64,000 bases of DNA from Candidatus Parvarchaeota archaeon (GTDB lineage: Archaea; Nanobdellota; Nanobdellia; Parvarchaeales; Parvarchaeaceae), in the NCBI GenBank assembly GCA_023378805.1, contig JAMCSQ010000019.1, positions 27,822-91,821 on the forward strand, given 5' to 3'. Positions 34,769-41,814 of this stretch are shown here, piece by piece (within the stretch, counting starts at the first letter, position 1; every line of letters starts with the position of its first letter). The notes under the pieces are model-generated. The model was not told where the DNA came from. It worked only from the letters and a program-made list of their open reading frames with translations, and ran no database searches. The translations under genes were made by a program, and so were the position numbers.

Positions 34769-35695
34769 ATGAAGGCTATAGTTACAGGAGGGGCTGGATT
34801 TATAGGCTCGCATATTACTGAAAAGCTTGTAAATGAAGGTTATTCAGTTTCTGTAATTGATTCTTTAAACACTGGCGATAAAAATAACCTTAAAGCTGTA
34901 TCAGATAAAATTAAATTTATAAAGGGGAACTCGTCACAGATATCAAAACTGGAAAAATCAGATATAATCTTCCATGAAGGAATATACTCCTCAACGCCGA
35001 TGTACAGAAAAGACAATACATTGGTCGGAAAAGCTATCTCCGAATTTATAGCTGTTTTAAATTACTGTGTAAAGAACAAATGCAAGCTTGTTTTTGCCTC
35101 CAGTTCATCTATATACAATGGTTATCCTCCTCCGCATAATGAAGAGATGGTGCCTAAAGTAAAGGATTTCTATACGGAAGCAAGATACTCAATGGAAAGA
35201 CTTGCAGAGCTTTTCAATCAGATGTACGGATTGGAGTACTGTGGATTAAGGTACTTCAGTGTGTACGGTGACAGAGAAGAAAGCAAAAAAGAGTTCGCTA
35301 ATATGGTTTCACAGATAATATGGAAAGGGCTGCTTAACAAAGAACTTGTAATATACGGTGATGGCACTCAAAGAAGGGATCTTACGAATGTTGCAGACGT
35401 TGTATCTGCTAATTTGCTTGCTGCCAGAAGCAAGGAAAACGGAATATTTAATGTAGGTACTGGTATATCCTATTCATTTAATGAAATAATAGAAGAAATT
35501 GAAAAAGCTATGGGTAAAAAAATAAAGACAAAGAAAATAGAAAACCCTCTGAAAAATTACGTTGATATAGTGCATGCAGATACAAAAAAAAGCATGGAAA
35601 AACTTGGTTTTTCCGCAAAAATAAAACTAGAAGAGGGGATAAATGCTGCTTTGGATTATTACCGAAAACTCAAAAAAGTCCCGGATATTTTCTAA
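34769..35695 (+). CDS. NAD-dependent nucleotide-sugar epimerase/dehydratase (SDR)
   Basis: A 308-residue extended SDR protein. The N-terminal NAD-binding motif is 'TGGAGFIGSHITEKL' (G-x2-G-x2-G). 'KLVFASSSSIYNGYPPP' contains the catalytic Ser/Thr region, and 'RYFSVYGDREE' and 'GDGTQRRDLTNVADVV' match UDP-glucose 4-epimerase-like proteins. The usual Tyr-x3-Lys appears as 'FYTEARYSMERLAELF', with Arg where Lys is expected. It would change sugar nucleotides for glycans or S-layer glycosylation. It lies 33 bases after dph2 on the same strand and is convergent with the next gene. Confidence 0.85.
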   Translation: MKAIVTGGAGFIGSHITEKLVNEGYSVSVIDSLNTGDKNNLKAVSDKIKFIKGNSSQISKLEKSDIIFHEGIYSSTPMYRKDNTLVGKAISEFIAVLNYCVKNKCKLVFASSSSIYNGYPPPHNEEMVPKVKDFYTEARYSMERLAELFNQMYGLEYCGLRYFSVYGDREESKKEFANMVSQIIWKGLLNKELVIYGDGTQRRDLTNVADVVSANLLAARSKENGIFNVGTGISYSFNEIIEEIEKAMGKKIKTKKIENPLKNYVDIVHADTKKSMEKLGFSAKIKLEEGINAALDYYRKLKKVPDIF

Positions 35696-35697
35696 TT

Positions 35698-36606
35698 TTA
35701 CAGTAATTTTATTCTGCCGACGACTCTGTTCCTCCCTATAGAAAGACTAGGATCTGCTAAAAGATAAATCCCTTTTATTTCTGCTATCTTCTTGTTAAAA
35801 TGTGCTTTTACACTACTACCGTCTCTTGAAAGACTAAGGCTTAAAGACTCTCCAAAAAATAAGCATGAAAGTTGCTTCGAAAATGGATCATCTTTATAAA
35901 AAGGAGAAAGAGTTAATTCTACTTCTATGGTATCGTTTACTTTGCCTATTGAGGATAAGGCATAATTATTTGAAAGATCCTGCTCAGAAACATTATTCAA
36001 AGCAAGCCCGACATGAGAACCTGCTTCTGCAGAATCGCTGTCCACATCCATTATCTGTATGCTTTTTATGCTGCACTGTTTCAATGAAGGCATAAGAAGA
36101 ACCTTTTCTCCTTTTTTTATCTGCTGACCCAAAACAAAACCTATTATAACGGAGCCTATCCCCTTGACTATAAAATGCTTGTCTATTGAAACATACTTAA
36201 AATCCCTATCTTTTTCCTTTGGTCTTTCTATAAACATTGAACTTAAATCCGATTTTTTGAACTTTCCTATTTTGTATTTATCAAAGAACCTATCAAAAGA
36301 AGTAATGTCAGAATAGTCATCTTTAAGTATTAAACCTTCTTCTATGTCAGAGTTTTCAATGCAAAGCGCAAGTTCTGCATCCAATGCATTTATTTCACTT
36401 CCTACAAAGAAATAAACGTAATCTGAAACTGAAAGGATATAGAGAATTGAAAGCAGAGACTTAGGAAAGTCTATTGAATAAAGAATTAAATTACCGGTTT
36501 TATCCAGCGCTATCTGAACATTGTTTATAATATCTAGTTTTTTTGATATTAACCCTTTCATCTTTTCTTCTTCTATCGGCTTGGCTGACAGCAACGCGAT
36601 TATCAT
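35698..36606 (-). CDS. EF-Tu/SelB-like protein with degenerate GTPase domain
   Basis: A 302-residue protein. Residues ~140-300 look like EF-Tu/SelB domains II and III: 'DKHFIVKGIGSVIIGFVLGQ', 'KKGEKVLLMPSLKQCSIKS', 'EAGSHVGLALNNV' and 'GRNRVVGRIKLL'. The N-terminal ~120 residues take the place of the G domain but have no GxxxxGK(S/T), no DxxG and no NKxD. So it is most likely a pseudo-GTPase of the SelB/EF-Tu group known in several archaea. Its role is not established; binding to tRNA, ribosome or a true elongation factor is a guess. Confidence 0.72.
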   Translation of the reverse strand: MIIALLSAKPIEEEKMKGLISKKLDIINNVQIALDKTGNLILYSIDFPKSLLSILYILSVSDYVYFFVGSEINALDAELALCIENSDIEEGLILKDDYSDITSFDRFFDKYKIGKFKKSDLSSMFIERPKEKDRDFKYVSIDKHFIVKGIGSVIIGFVLGQQIKKGEKVLLMPSLKQCSIKSIQIMDVDSDSAEAGSHVGLALNNVSEQDLSNNYALSSIGKVNDTIEVELTLSPFYKDDPFSKQLSCLFFGESLSLSLSRDGSSVKAHFNKKIAEIKGIYLLADPSLSIGRNRVVGRIKLL

Positions 36607-36653
36607 GAGTAGTTTAATTCTTTTTGTCTTTTAAAAATTATACCTTTTCCTTT

Positions 36654-37403
36654 TTATTCCGGTTTTCTAGCAATTATTACCATTCTGGATTTATTGAAAT
36701 ATCCATTTTCTGCATCGTATCCAAAAACATCCTTAAAATAGCTAATATTGTCATTAAGTATCCTTTTTGCTTTTCTTCCATCTACACTATTTTCGCTTAT
36801 AGGTGATAACCAAGATTGAAAGGTTTCCTTCATTTCGAATGTCTTAAAATTATCAACCTGAAAGGCGTTTTCTTTTAATATCTTAAACCAGTAATCCAAT
36901 GATTCAGAGCCAGTATAACTTGTATCCCTTGCCTTCTCAAATTTATTGAATAAATTCCTTTTGTCACCCATCGGCTTCAACAAATCAGTTATTCCAAACT
37001 TTCCTCCCTTTTTAAGGACTCTCCAAACTTCTTCTATGAACATTTTCTTGTCTTTTATGTGATGTGCTACTCTTCTACAAGATACTACATCAAAAACATT
37101 GTCTGGAAAAGGTAGGGATAAAGCATTACCTTTTACAAATATTATATTACTTTTATTATCTTCCGCCTTTTTAACTGCAATATCAAGCATCTGTTCGTTC
37201 ATGTCCAAACCTACAGAAACTGTTACTTTATCTGACATTTCAAAAGCAACAAATCCGGGGCCAGTACCGACATCTAATGCTTTATAATTTTTCTTCAGAT
37301 CCAACATAGAAATAAGCAAATCTAAATCTTTTCCATGCATGTGACTCTCACTGCTAGCGTACTCTTTTGCGTGCCTGCTAAAAAAACCCTGTAAAGACTG
37401 CAT
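36654..37403 (-). CDS. Class I SAM-dependent methyltransferase (UbiE/COQ5-like)
   Basis: A 249-residue methyltransferase. SAM-binding motif I is 'ALDVGTGPGFVAFEM' (about 48-62), motif II acid 'VGLDMNEQML', 'VKGNALSLPFPDNVFDVVSC' follows, and the helix 'EEVWRVLKKGGKFGITDLL' is post-motif III. These resemble small-molecule/quinone methyltransferases (Methyltransf_11). The substrate is unknown. It is separated by 47 bases from the EF-Tu-like gene on the same strand. Confidence 0.87.
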   Translation of the reverse strand: MQSLQGFFSRHAKEYASSESHMHGKDLDLLISMLDLKKNYKALDVGTGPGFVAFEMSDKVTVSVGLDMNEQMLDIAVKKAEDNKSNIIFVKGNALSLPFPDNVFDVVSCRRVAHHIKDKKMFIEEVWRVLKKGGKFGITDLLKPMGDKRNLFNKFEKARDTSYTGSESLDYWFKILKENAFQVDNFKTFEMKETFQSWLSPISENSVDGRKAKRILNDNISYFKDVFGYDAENGYFNKSRMVIIARKPE

Positions 37404-37431
37404 AATATTAGATATAACCCACGAATTAATA

Positions 37432-37443
37432 TCTTTATATAAA
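37432..37443 (-). promoter_or_regulatory. TATA-like element upstream of the methyltransferase
   Basis: The near-symmetrical stretch 'ttatataaa' within 37432-37443 lies about 30-40 bases before the ATG at 37403 on the minus strand. Being almost palindromic it could also drive transcription rightward into the 37.4-37.9 kb gap. Confidence 0.4.
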
Positions 37444-37950
37444 ACTTAGGCGTGTGCATAATTCTTTATTCTAGCCTTGCTTACTATAATGATATTGTGT
37501 CTAATAAGCAATAAAACCTGAGAAAGCGCATGAAGAAAAATTTAGAAATGCTATTTTAATTGGTTTTATTACTTAACGGCCGTTCTAATATCTCCTTTCA
37601 TTGACTTAAGCTATAATGAAAGAGAAGCAAGGGACTAAATAAATTGCATAAGATAGTAACTCACTATTTACTTACTTTATTTTAATCAAATCCATGCAGC
37701 TATCCAATTTAGAACCTCGAGTTCTCGAGCTTTTTCTTCTTTTTAACGTATCACTAATTAGTGAGTTTTCTCACAGATGAATCCGAGATAACTCCTACTT
37801 TACTCTTAGAAGACTAATAGATAAAGCCCATATAAATTAGATATTGATTTTGAATTATTTAGGCATGAATTATGCAAAGTATATACTTTTTTATACATCT
37901 GGGTAAGGAGTAAAATTAAGAGGGAGATATACTATACCCATAGTTAAAAA
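37444..37950. other. Gene-poor gap of about 500 bases
   Basis: No reading frame longer than about 15 codons with a plausible start was found on either strand, and no tRNA, rRNA or known ncRNA shape. It holds 'agaacctcgagttctcgag' around 37711-37729, which can fold as two alternative short hairpins, followed on the plus strand by the T-rich 'tttttcttctttttaac'. Another short palindrome, 'cactaattagtg', is near 37751-37762. The region may hold an unrecognised small RNA or be decayed sequence. Confidence 0.5.
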
Positions 37951-38024
37951 TGGGCTCGACGGGATTTGAACCCGCAACAATCCGGTTAAGAGCCGGATGC
38001 TCTACCGAGTTAAGCTACGAGCCC
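37951..38024 (-). tRNA. tRNA-Lys (anticodon CTT)
   Basis: On the minus strand a cloverleaf forms: acceptor GGGCTCG/CGAGCCC, anticodon stem TCCGG/CCGGA with loop CTCTTAA (anticodon CTT, reading AAG), and T arm 'GCGGGTTCAAATCCCGT'. The discriminator is A and CCA is not encoded. No intron is seen. An 'aattatatc' stretch at about 38041-38049 could be its TATA box. Confidence 0.93.
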
Positions 38025-38080
38025 AGTTAACAAATCATTTAATTATATCAACAATAAAAATGTTTATTTCTATATAATAC

Positions 38081-38662
38081 CTACATTTTCGTGATAAATG
38101 AGTGATTCACTAAATAACATTCAATATTATTTATATCTAGATTATTTAATATATACCGTATATTTTCTTCCTTATCCTCAAATAGAGATAAATGATTATA
38201 TTTATCACTGAGTTTTTTTATTTCTAATAATTTCCATTCTTCGTCTTTTAATTCATGATTTTTGGGTAGTATTACCAGTTTATAATTTAAATTGTATGCA
38301 TTTAGAAGCTCTTCAGTTTCTTTTCTAAATTCCTCGCCTCTTGCACTTAAAATTATAAGTTCTGATCCCTGTTTAACGCACTCATTTAAATAATTTATAA
38401 GAGGTTTGTTTGGATACAGCTCTTCGCAATATTTTACATAGGCTAAAGTATACAAATCAGTTTTCCATTTTTTGTTGAAACCTTTTGCTACTTTACCTTC
38501 TTCCATTGTAATTTCCAAGTCACTTAAAAGTTTGTAATCTTGACTGGTATCTTTGCTTTTTATTAAATTATCGTATAAATCTTTAGCGGCATGAATTAAC
38601 GCCTTTTTATTGAAAAAAATGGTATCATCAAAATCTGACACTATGGCAGATAATTTTTTCAT
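38081..38662 (-). CDS. HAD-superfamily hydrolase
   Basis: A 193-residue HAD-like phosphatase. Motif I is 'VSDFDDTIF' with nucleophile Asp10 and Asp12; motif II is 'LIILSARGEEF' (Ser); motif IV-like acid pair is 'LSLFEDKEENI'. The cap is a small helical insertion between motifs I and II (about 20-95). The substrate is unknown; many such proteins act on phosphorylated sugars or nucleotides. It lies 56 bases upstream of tRNA-Lys on the same strand. Confidence 0.82.
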   Translation of the reverse strand: MKKLSAIVSDFDDTIFFNKKALIHAAKDLYDNLIKSKDTSQDYKLLSDLEITMEEGKVAKGFNKKWKTDLYTLAYVKYCEELYPNKPLINYLNECVKQGSELIILSARGEEFRKETEELLNAYNLNYKLVILPKNHELKDEEWKLLEIKKLSDKYNHLSLFEDKEENIRYILNNLDINNIECYLVNHSFITKM

Positions 38663-38683
38663 ATTATTATAAGAAAGTGATAA

Positions 38684-38691
38684 TTTAAATA
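38684..38691 (+). promoter_or_regulatory. TATA-like box for tRNA-Val and probably parvulin
   Basis: 'tttaaata' lies 26-33 bases before the first base of tRNA-Val at 38717, the expected archaeal distance. No other TATA-like element is close enough to the parvulin ATG downstream, so it may serve both. Confidence 0.5.
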
Positions 38692-38716
38692 ATAAATATT
38701 ACTTAAAAAGTTGTAA

Positions 38717-38789
38717 GGGCCTATGGTCTAGTGGTTATGACGTCTGCCTTACACGCAGAAGGCCGGGAGTTCGAACCTCCCTGGGCCCA
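38717..38789 (+). tRNA. tRNA-Val (anticodon TAC)
   Basis: A clean 73-base cloverleaf: acceptor GGGCCTA/TGGGCCC, anticodon stem TCTGC/GCAGA with loop CTTACAC (anticodon TAC), and T arm 'CGGGAGTTCGAACCTCCC'. Discriminator A; CCA is not encoded. The parvulin start codon is only eight bases after its 3' end. Confidence 0.94.
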
Positions 38790-38797
38790 CTATTGAC

Positions 38798-39073
38798 ATG
38801 GTAGACAAGATAAAATGTGCACATATACTGGTAAAAAAGCAATCTGTTGCTTACAGTATACTCGAAAGAATAAATAAAGGAGAGAGCTTTTCAAAGCTTG
38901 CAGAACAATTCTCGATTGACAGCTCAAGAAGAAGAGGGGGAGAACTGGGTTACTTTGGCAGAGGCGTTATGGTAAAGGAGTTTGAAAAAGCGGCCTTTTC
39001 ATTAAATAAAGGACAGATTTCCCAGCCTGTAAAAACGCAGTTCGGCTATCATATAATTAAAAGACTGGATTAA
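38798..39073 (+). CDS. Parvulin-type peptidyl-prolyl isomerase (single PpiC domain)
   Basis: A 91-residue protein that is a bare parvulin domain: 'KCAHILVKKQSVAYSIL', 'FSKLAEQFSIDSSRRRGGELG', 'YFGRGVMVKEFEKAAFSL' and the end 'QTQFGYHII'-like 'KTQFGYHIIKRLD'. It has no signal peptide and no WW domain, like the cytosolic parvulins known in some archaea and E. coli Par10. It speeds proline isomerisation. It begins eight bases after tRNA-Val, leaving no room for its own TATA box, and overlaps the next, convergent gene by four bases. Confidence 0.92.
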   Translation: MVDKIKCAHILVKKQSVAYSILERINKGESFSKLAEQFSIDSSRRRGGELGYFGRGVMVKEFEKAAFSLNKGQISQPVKTQFGYHIIKRLD

Positions 39074-39534
39074 TTGGATAAGAATCTGCTTCCGAACAGG
39101 GAAAATAACATTTTTTTGTATTCCTCTAAAAGAGCTGAATCAATATAATCTGTCATAAAATTTAAAGTCTCTTTACTTGTTTCAATTTCTATTTTCATTA
39201 AAGTTATATTGTCAGAAAGCAACCTGAACTTTTTTATATCTAAATAGTTCACTACCAGATATGACAATTTGTTTAGATAATCATAATCGATAGTTTCAGA
39301 GCAAGTTTTATCCATATTTTCTTTAAAATTGGATAATACCGCGGAGGGAGTACTTGCATCTATAACCGCGCCGCTTGCAGGCCACATCCCTATTGGAGAT
39401 TCCGAAAGTATACTATCGACCTTTGAATCCTCTACTAAAAACATATCAGATGAACTAAAAAAAATATAAAGTAGCTTGCTATTTTTAGACATACCTGAAA
39501 TGTTTGGTATTATACCTTGTATGAAAGATTTCAT
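39070..39534 (-). CDS. Hypothetical protein
   Basis: A 154-residue soluble protein. It has an alpha/beta pattern with strands such as 'KLLYIFFSSSDMFLVED' and 'RLLSDNITLMKIEIET', and a helical C-terminus. No catalytic motif or known domain recognised. It is convergent with parvulin. Confidence 0.65.
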   Translation of the reverse strand: MKSFIQGIIPNISGMSKNSKLLYIFFSSSDMFLVEDSKVDSILSESPIGMWPASGAVIDASTPSAVLSNFKENMDKTCSETIDYDYLNKLSYLVVNYLDIKKFRLLSDNITLMKIEIETSKETLNFMTDYIDSALLEEYKKMLFSLFGSRFLSN

Positions 39535-39643
39535 CTATATATTAAGAGTTATATTATAATAAATCTTACATAACGCCGTGAAAATTTAGTGGTATAAGTT
39601 TATGATGTAAACGCCAAAATTATCGAGTAACAGAAAAAGGCAG

Positions 39644-39718
39644 TTAAACTGTATGAATTTGGTCCTCCAAATATCCTCTTAAGTTTAACTCCTGCTCTAT
39701 TGAATGTTTCATAGCCAT
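39644..39718 (-). CDS. Possible 24-residue microprotein or gene remnant
   Basis: In the 296-base gap between two genes, the minus strand has an ATG at 39718 and a stop at 39644. The peptide starts 'MAMKHSIEQELNLRGYLED'. A TATA-like 'gcttaaatata' lies at about 39733-39743, the same core as that of the AAA gene. Another minus-strand frame here runs about 40 codons without a start ('GVKLKRIFGGPNSY'), so this may instead be a decayed gene. Low confidence. Confidence 0.2.
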   Translation of the reverse strand: MAMKHSIEQELNLRGYLEDQIHTV

Positions 39719-39830
39719 GAAATTATTCTTCAATATATTTAAGCGATGAAATATTTATTTTAAAACGTTTTATCAGCATATAACTTATACGATATAAATA
39801 TTAATATTAGATTAAATCCTTAAATTAAAC

Positions 39831-40139
39831 ATGATAAATGTAGGAATGTACTACAATGTTAAGAAAGGGCATGAGAAAGAATTTGAAGATACTTTTCAAA
39901 AAGTAGTTGAATATTTAAAAAACAATATAAATGGTTTTGAAAAGGCGGGTATATACAAAAAAGTTGGAGAGGAAAACAGCGCAACAGAATATATGATATA
40001 CAGCGAATGGAAAGACACGAATTCATTCCGAGAGTTTACAACTGCTAAAGCATTCCATGAAACCACTGAATATGGAAAAAACATAATAGAAGGCAGACCT
40101 TACCATAAGATATTCAATGAAGTAAAGGAGGAAAATTAA
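39831..40139 (+). CDS. Antibiotic-biosynthesis-monooxygenase (ABM)-like dimeric alpha/beta-barrel protein
   Basis: A 102-residue ferredoxin-like barrel protein: 'MINVGMYYNVKKGHEKEFEDTF', here the first strand and helix, then 'TEYMIYSEWKDTNSFREFT' and 'AFHETTEYGKNII'. This is the pattern of ABM/heme-oxygenase-like small proteins. It overlaps by four bases the convergent gene for a chlorite-dismutase/HemQ-like protein, which has the same fold class and also binds heme. Whether this member binds heme (HmoB/IsdG-like) is not visible. Confidence 0.78.
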   Translation: MINVGMYYNVKKGHEKEFEDTFQKVVEYLKNNINGFEKAGIYKKVGEENSATEYMIYSEWKDTNSFREFTTAKAFHETTEYGKNIIEGRPYHKIFNEVKEEN

Positions 40140-40759
40140 ACATTTTCCACTTTTTTGCCTACAAAAACAGGACTCTCTACTATTATCCAGTTCCTTGCCT
40201 CTGCCTTTCTCAAATCCCTTGCAACTTTCATCCATTTTACAAGGGATTCAACCTCATACATAACAAGGAATTCATGGTCATCAATAGCAAATGAATAAGT
40301 TGTATATGACCTTATATTTTCATTGTTTGAATCGCTTACTGCCAGGTTTACATGCTCTTTTGTTATTCTGTTCTGCTCTTTCTCCTCAAGTAAATACCAT
40401 TTTGGATCTTTCTTTACAGGATAAGCAACAAAGTACTTTAACCTGCTGTCTTCTTTCATATAACTGGCATTCGGATGCTCATAAATTGAAAGATAGCTGT
40501 ATGTTTCATTTAGAACATTACCAAAAAGTTCGATTAGGTTTTGTTTAAATGAAAGGAGAATATCAAAGGATCCTGCAATATTAAAAAGTATTAGATCTAC
40601 ATTACGTTTTATGGAAAAGTACTGCCTAGAAATAAACATTCCTTCATTTGCTGTTTTCTTAGCAAGCTCATTTATCCGTTCAGTCAACTCTTTTCTGCTT
40701 ATTTCCCCGTCATTCAAACAAAGCTTGAAGCAGTGCAGTGAAACAAAAAGTTCTTCCAT
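40136..40759 (-). CDS. HemQ/chlorite-dismutase-family heme protein
   Basis: About 207 residues from an ATG at 40759, which leaves a one-base gap to the Nudix stop; an ATG at 40777 is also in frame. The C-terminal half matches HemQ (coproheme decarboxylase): 'VAYPVKKDPKWYLLEEKEQ', 'RITKEHVNLAV' with the candidate proximal His, and 'RSYTTYSFAIDDHEFLVMYE'. Family members either make heme b from coproheme or, rarely, detoxify chlorite; the distal Arg of true chlorite dismutases cannot be assigned. A heme role fits the respiratory genes at 2.2-5.9 kb. Confidence 0.83.
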   Translation of the reverse strand: MEELFVSLHCFKLCLNDGEISRKELTERINELAKKTANEGMFISRQYFSIKRNVDLILFNIAGSFDILLSFKQNLIELFGNVLNETYSYLSIYEHPNASYMKEDSRLKYFVAYPVKKDPKWYLLEEKEQNRITKEHVNLAVSDSNNENIRSYTTYSFAIDDHEFLVMYEVESLVKWMKVARDLRKAEARNWIIVESPVFVGKKVENV

Positions 40760-40760
40760 T

Positions 40761-41291
40761 TTAAACCTTCCTACCATTCATTTTGCTGAAATGCTCGTAA
40801 AAAAGCAATGCGAGCATCGTTTTTGTGTCTTTTATTTTTCCAGTGTATACGTTTTTAATTGCATCATTTAAGTTGATTTCTACAGGGGTTATAACTTCAT
40901 TTTCGTCAAGACTTCTTTCCTTTTTAATAACATCATAGGCAACATAGTAATATTCAAAATAATCCATCAATGCTGGGTTATTCCATGTTTTAAACATGAA
41001 TTTTATCTTATTTGGGTAATAACCTGTTTCTTCAGTAAGTTCCCTCCTTACTGCGTTTTCCCTGCTTTCTCCCTCTTCTATTGAACCAGCTGGCAACTCC
41101 AGTATTTTTTTATTTACTGCAAAACGGAACTGTCTTTCCATAATTATTGTATCTTTATCAAGAAAAGGAAGTATCACGACTGCATCGCTTTTAAGTATTC
41201 TGAAGTTTTTCAACCTTTTACCCCTTATATTTGAATAACCTTCTTGGATTCTAAGTGTATTAAAAGGCGATTTGTATGCTACCTTTCCCAT
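40761..41291 (-). CDS. Nudix hydrolase (ADP-ribose pyrophosphatase type)
   Basis: A 176-residue protein with the Nudix box 'GSIEEGESRENAVRRELTEE' then TG (about 91-112), matching G-x5-E-x7-REUxEExGU. 'FRFAVNKKILELPAG' before it is typical of ADP-ribose/NDP-sugar pyrophosphatases. It cleaves nucleoside diphosphate derivatives using Mg2+. It is the first gene of a pair with the HemQ-like gene. Confidence 0.9.
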   Translation of the reverse strand: MGKVAYKSPFNTLRIQEGYSNIRGKRLKNFRILKSDAVVILPFLDKDTIIMERQFRFAVNKKILELPAGSIEEGESRENAVRRELTEETGYYPNKIKFMFKTWNNPALMDYFEYYYVAYDVIKKERSLDENEVITPVEINLNDAIKNVYTGKIKDTKTMLALLFYEHFSKMNGRKV

Positions 41292-41437
41292 TTATAAACT
41301 AAGAAGATAGTTATATTATAATCTTTAGAAAAGGAAACAAACGGATTGTAAAATATACAGATATAAAGTTTCTTCGCTACTTTACATGTTTTTAATAAAT
41401 AATTAAGTATATAAAAATAGTAGCTTCATAATAGATT

Positions 41438-41731
41438 ATGGCAAAAAATAGCTGCGACATGCGTGGTATGCTTTCCTTTCAGATACTCAATATGCTTAAG
41501 AAAAACAACCTATGTGGAGAAGAGATAGCTAGAAAAATAGAAAAATACAGGGGTAAAAAACCCGTTGCCAGTACAATTTATCCTGCGCTTAAAAGATTAT
41601 CAAATAGCGGGTTAATAACCGGAAAAAGAGATGGGAAAAGAAAAGTTTATTCTATTACTAAAAAAGGCCGTTTAGAAGAGAAAAAGGCGCTTGCTTACTT
41701 CGAAAGGTTATATTTAGAAATCCGAAAATAG
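41438..41731 (+). CDS. PadR-family winged-helix transcriptional regulator
   Basis: A 97-residue PadR domain: 'MLSFQILNMLKKNNLCGEEI', 'VASTIYPALKRLSNSGLITG' and 'RKVYSITKKGRLEEKKAL', the pattern of helix-turn-helix plus wing. It lacks the C-terminal dimerisation helices of long PadR proteins, so it is the short s1 form. Its target is unknown; autoregulation and control of neighbours are common. It is followed by a clear hairpin terminator. Confidence 0.9.
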   Translation: MAKNSCDMRGMLSFQILNMLKKNNLCGEEIARKIEKYRGKKPVASTIYPALKRLSNSGLITGKRDGKRKVYSITKKGRLEEKKALAYFERLYLEIRK

Positions 41732-41735
41732 GGGG

Positions 41736-41767
41736 AACGGGGGCTTATAAACCCCCGTTGATTTTTT
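41736..41767 (+). terminator. Intrinsic-type terminator after padR-like gene
   Basis: Perfect 8-bp stem 'aacggggg' (41736-41743) and 'cccccgtt' (41752-41759), with an 8-base loop, followed by 'gatttttt'. It starts five bases after the stop codon. It is unusually GC-rich for this sequence. Confidence 0.75.
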
Positions 41768-41793
41768 GAGGAAATTTTGATAAATAAGATATA

Positions 41794-41808
41794 GGCCCGA
41801 AAGGGGCC
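41794..41808 (-). terminator. Short hairpin after ftsZ2
   Basis: 5-bp stem 'ggccc'/'gggcc' with loop 'gaaag', six bases beyond the ftsZ2 stop on the minus strand. It lacks a T-run after it in that direction, so termination is only suggested by position. Confidence 0.4.
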
Positions 41809-41814
41809 AAAAAT

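Noticed and set aside
37951..38789. tRNA-Lys/tRNA-Val region considered as an integration site of a mobile element
   Set aside because: No integrase gene, no repeated 3' tRNA end and no change in base composition were seen.
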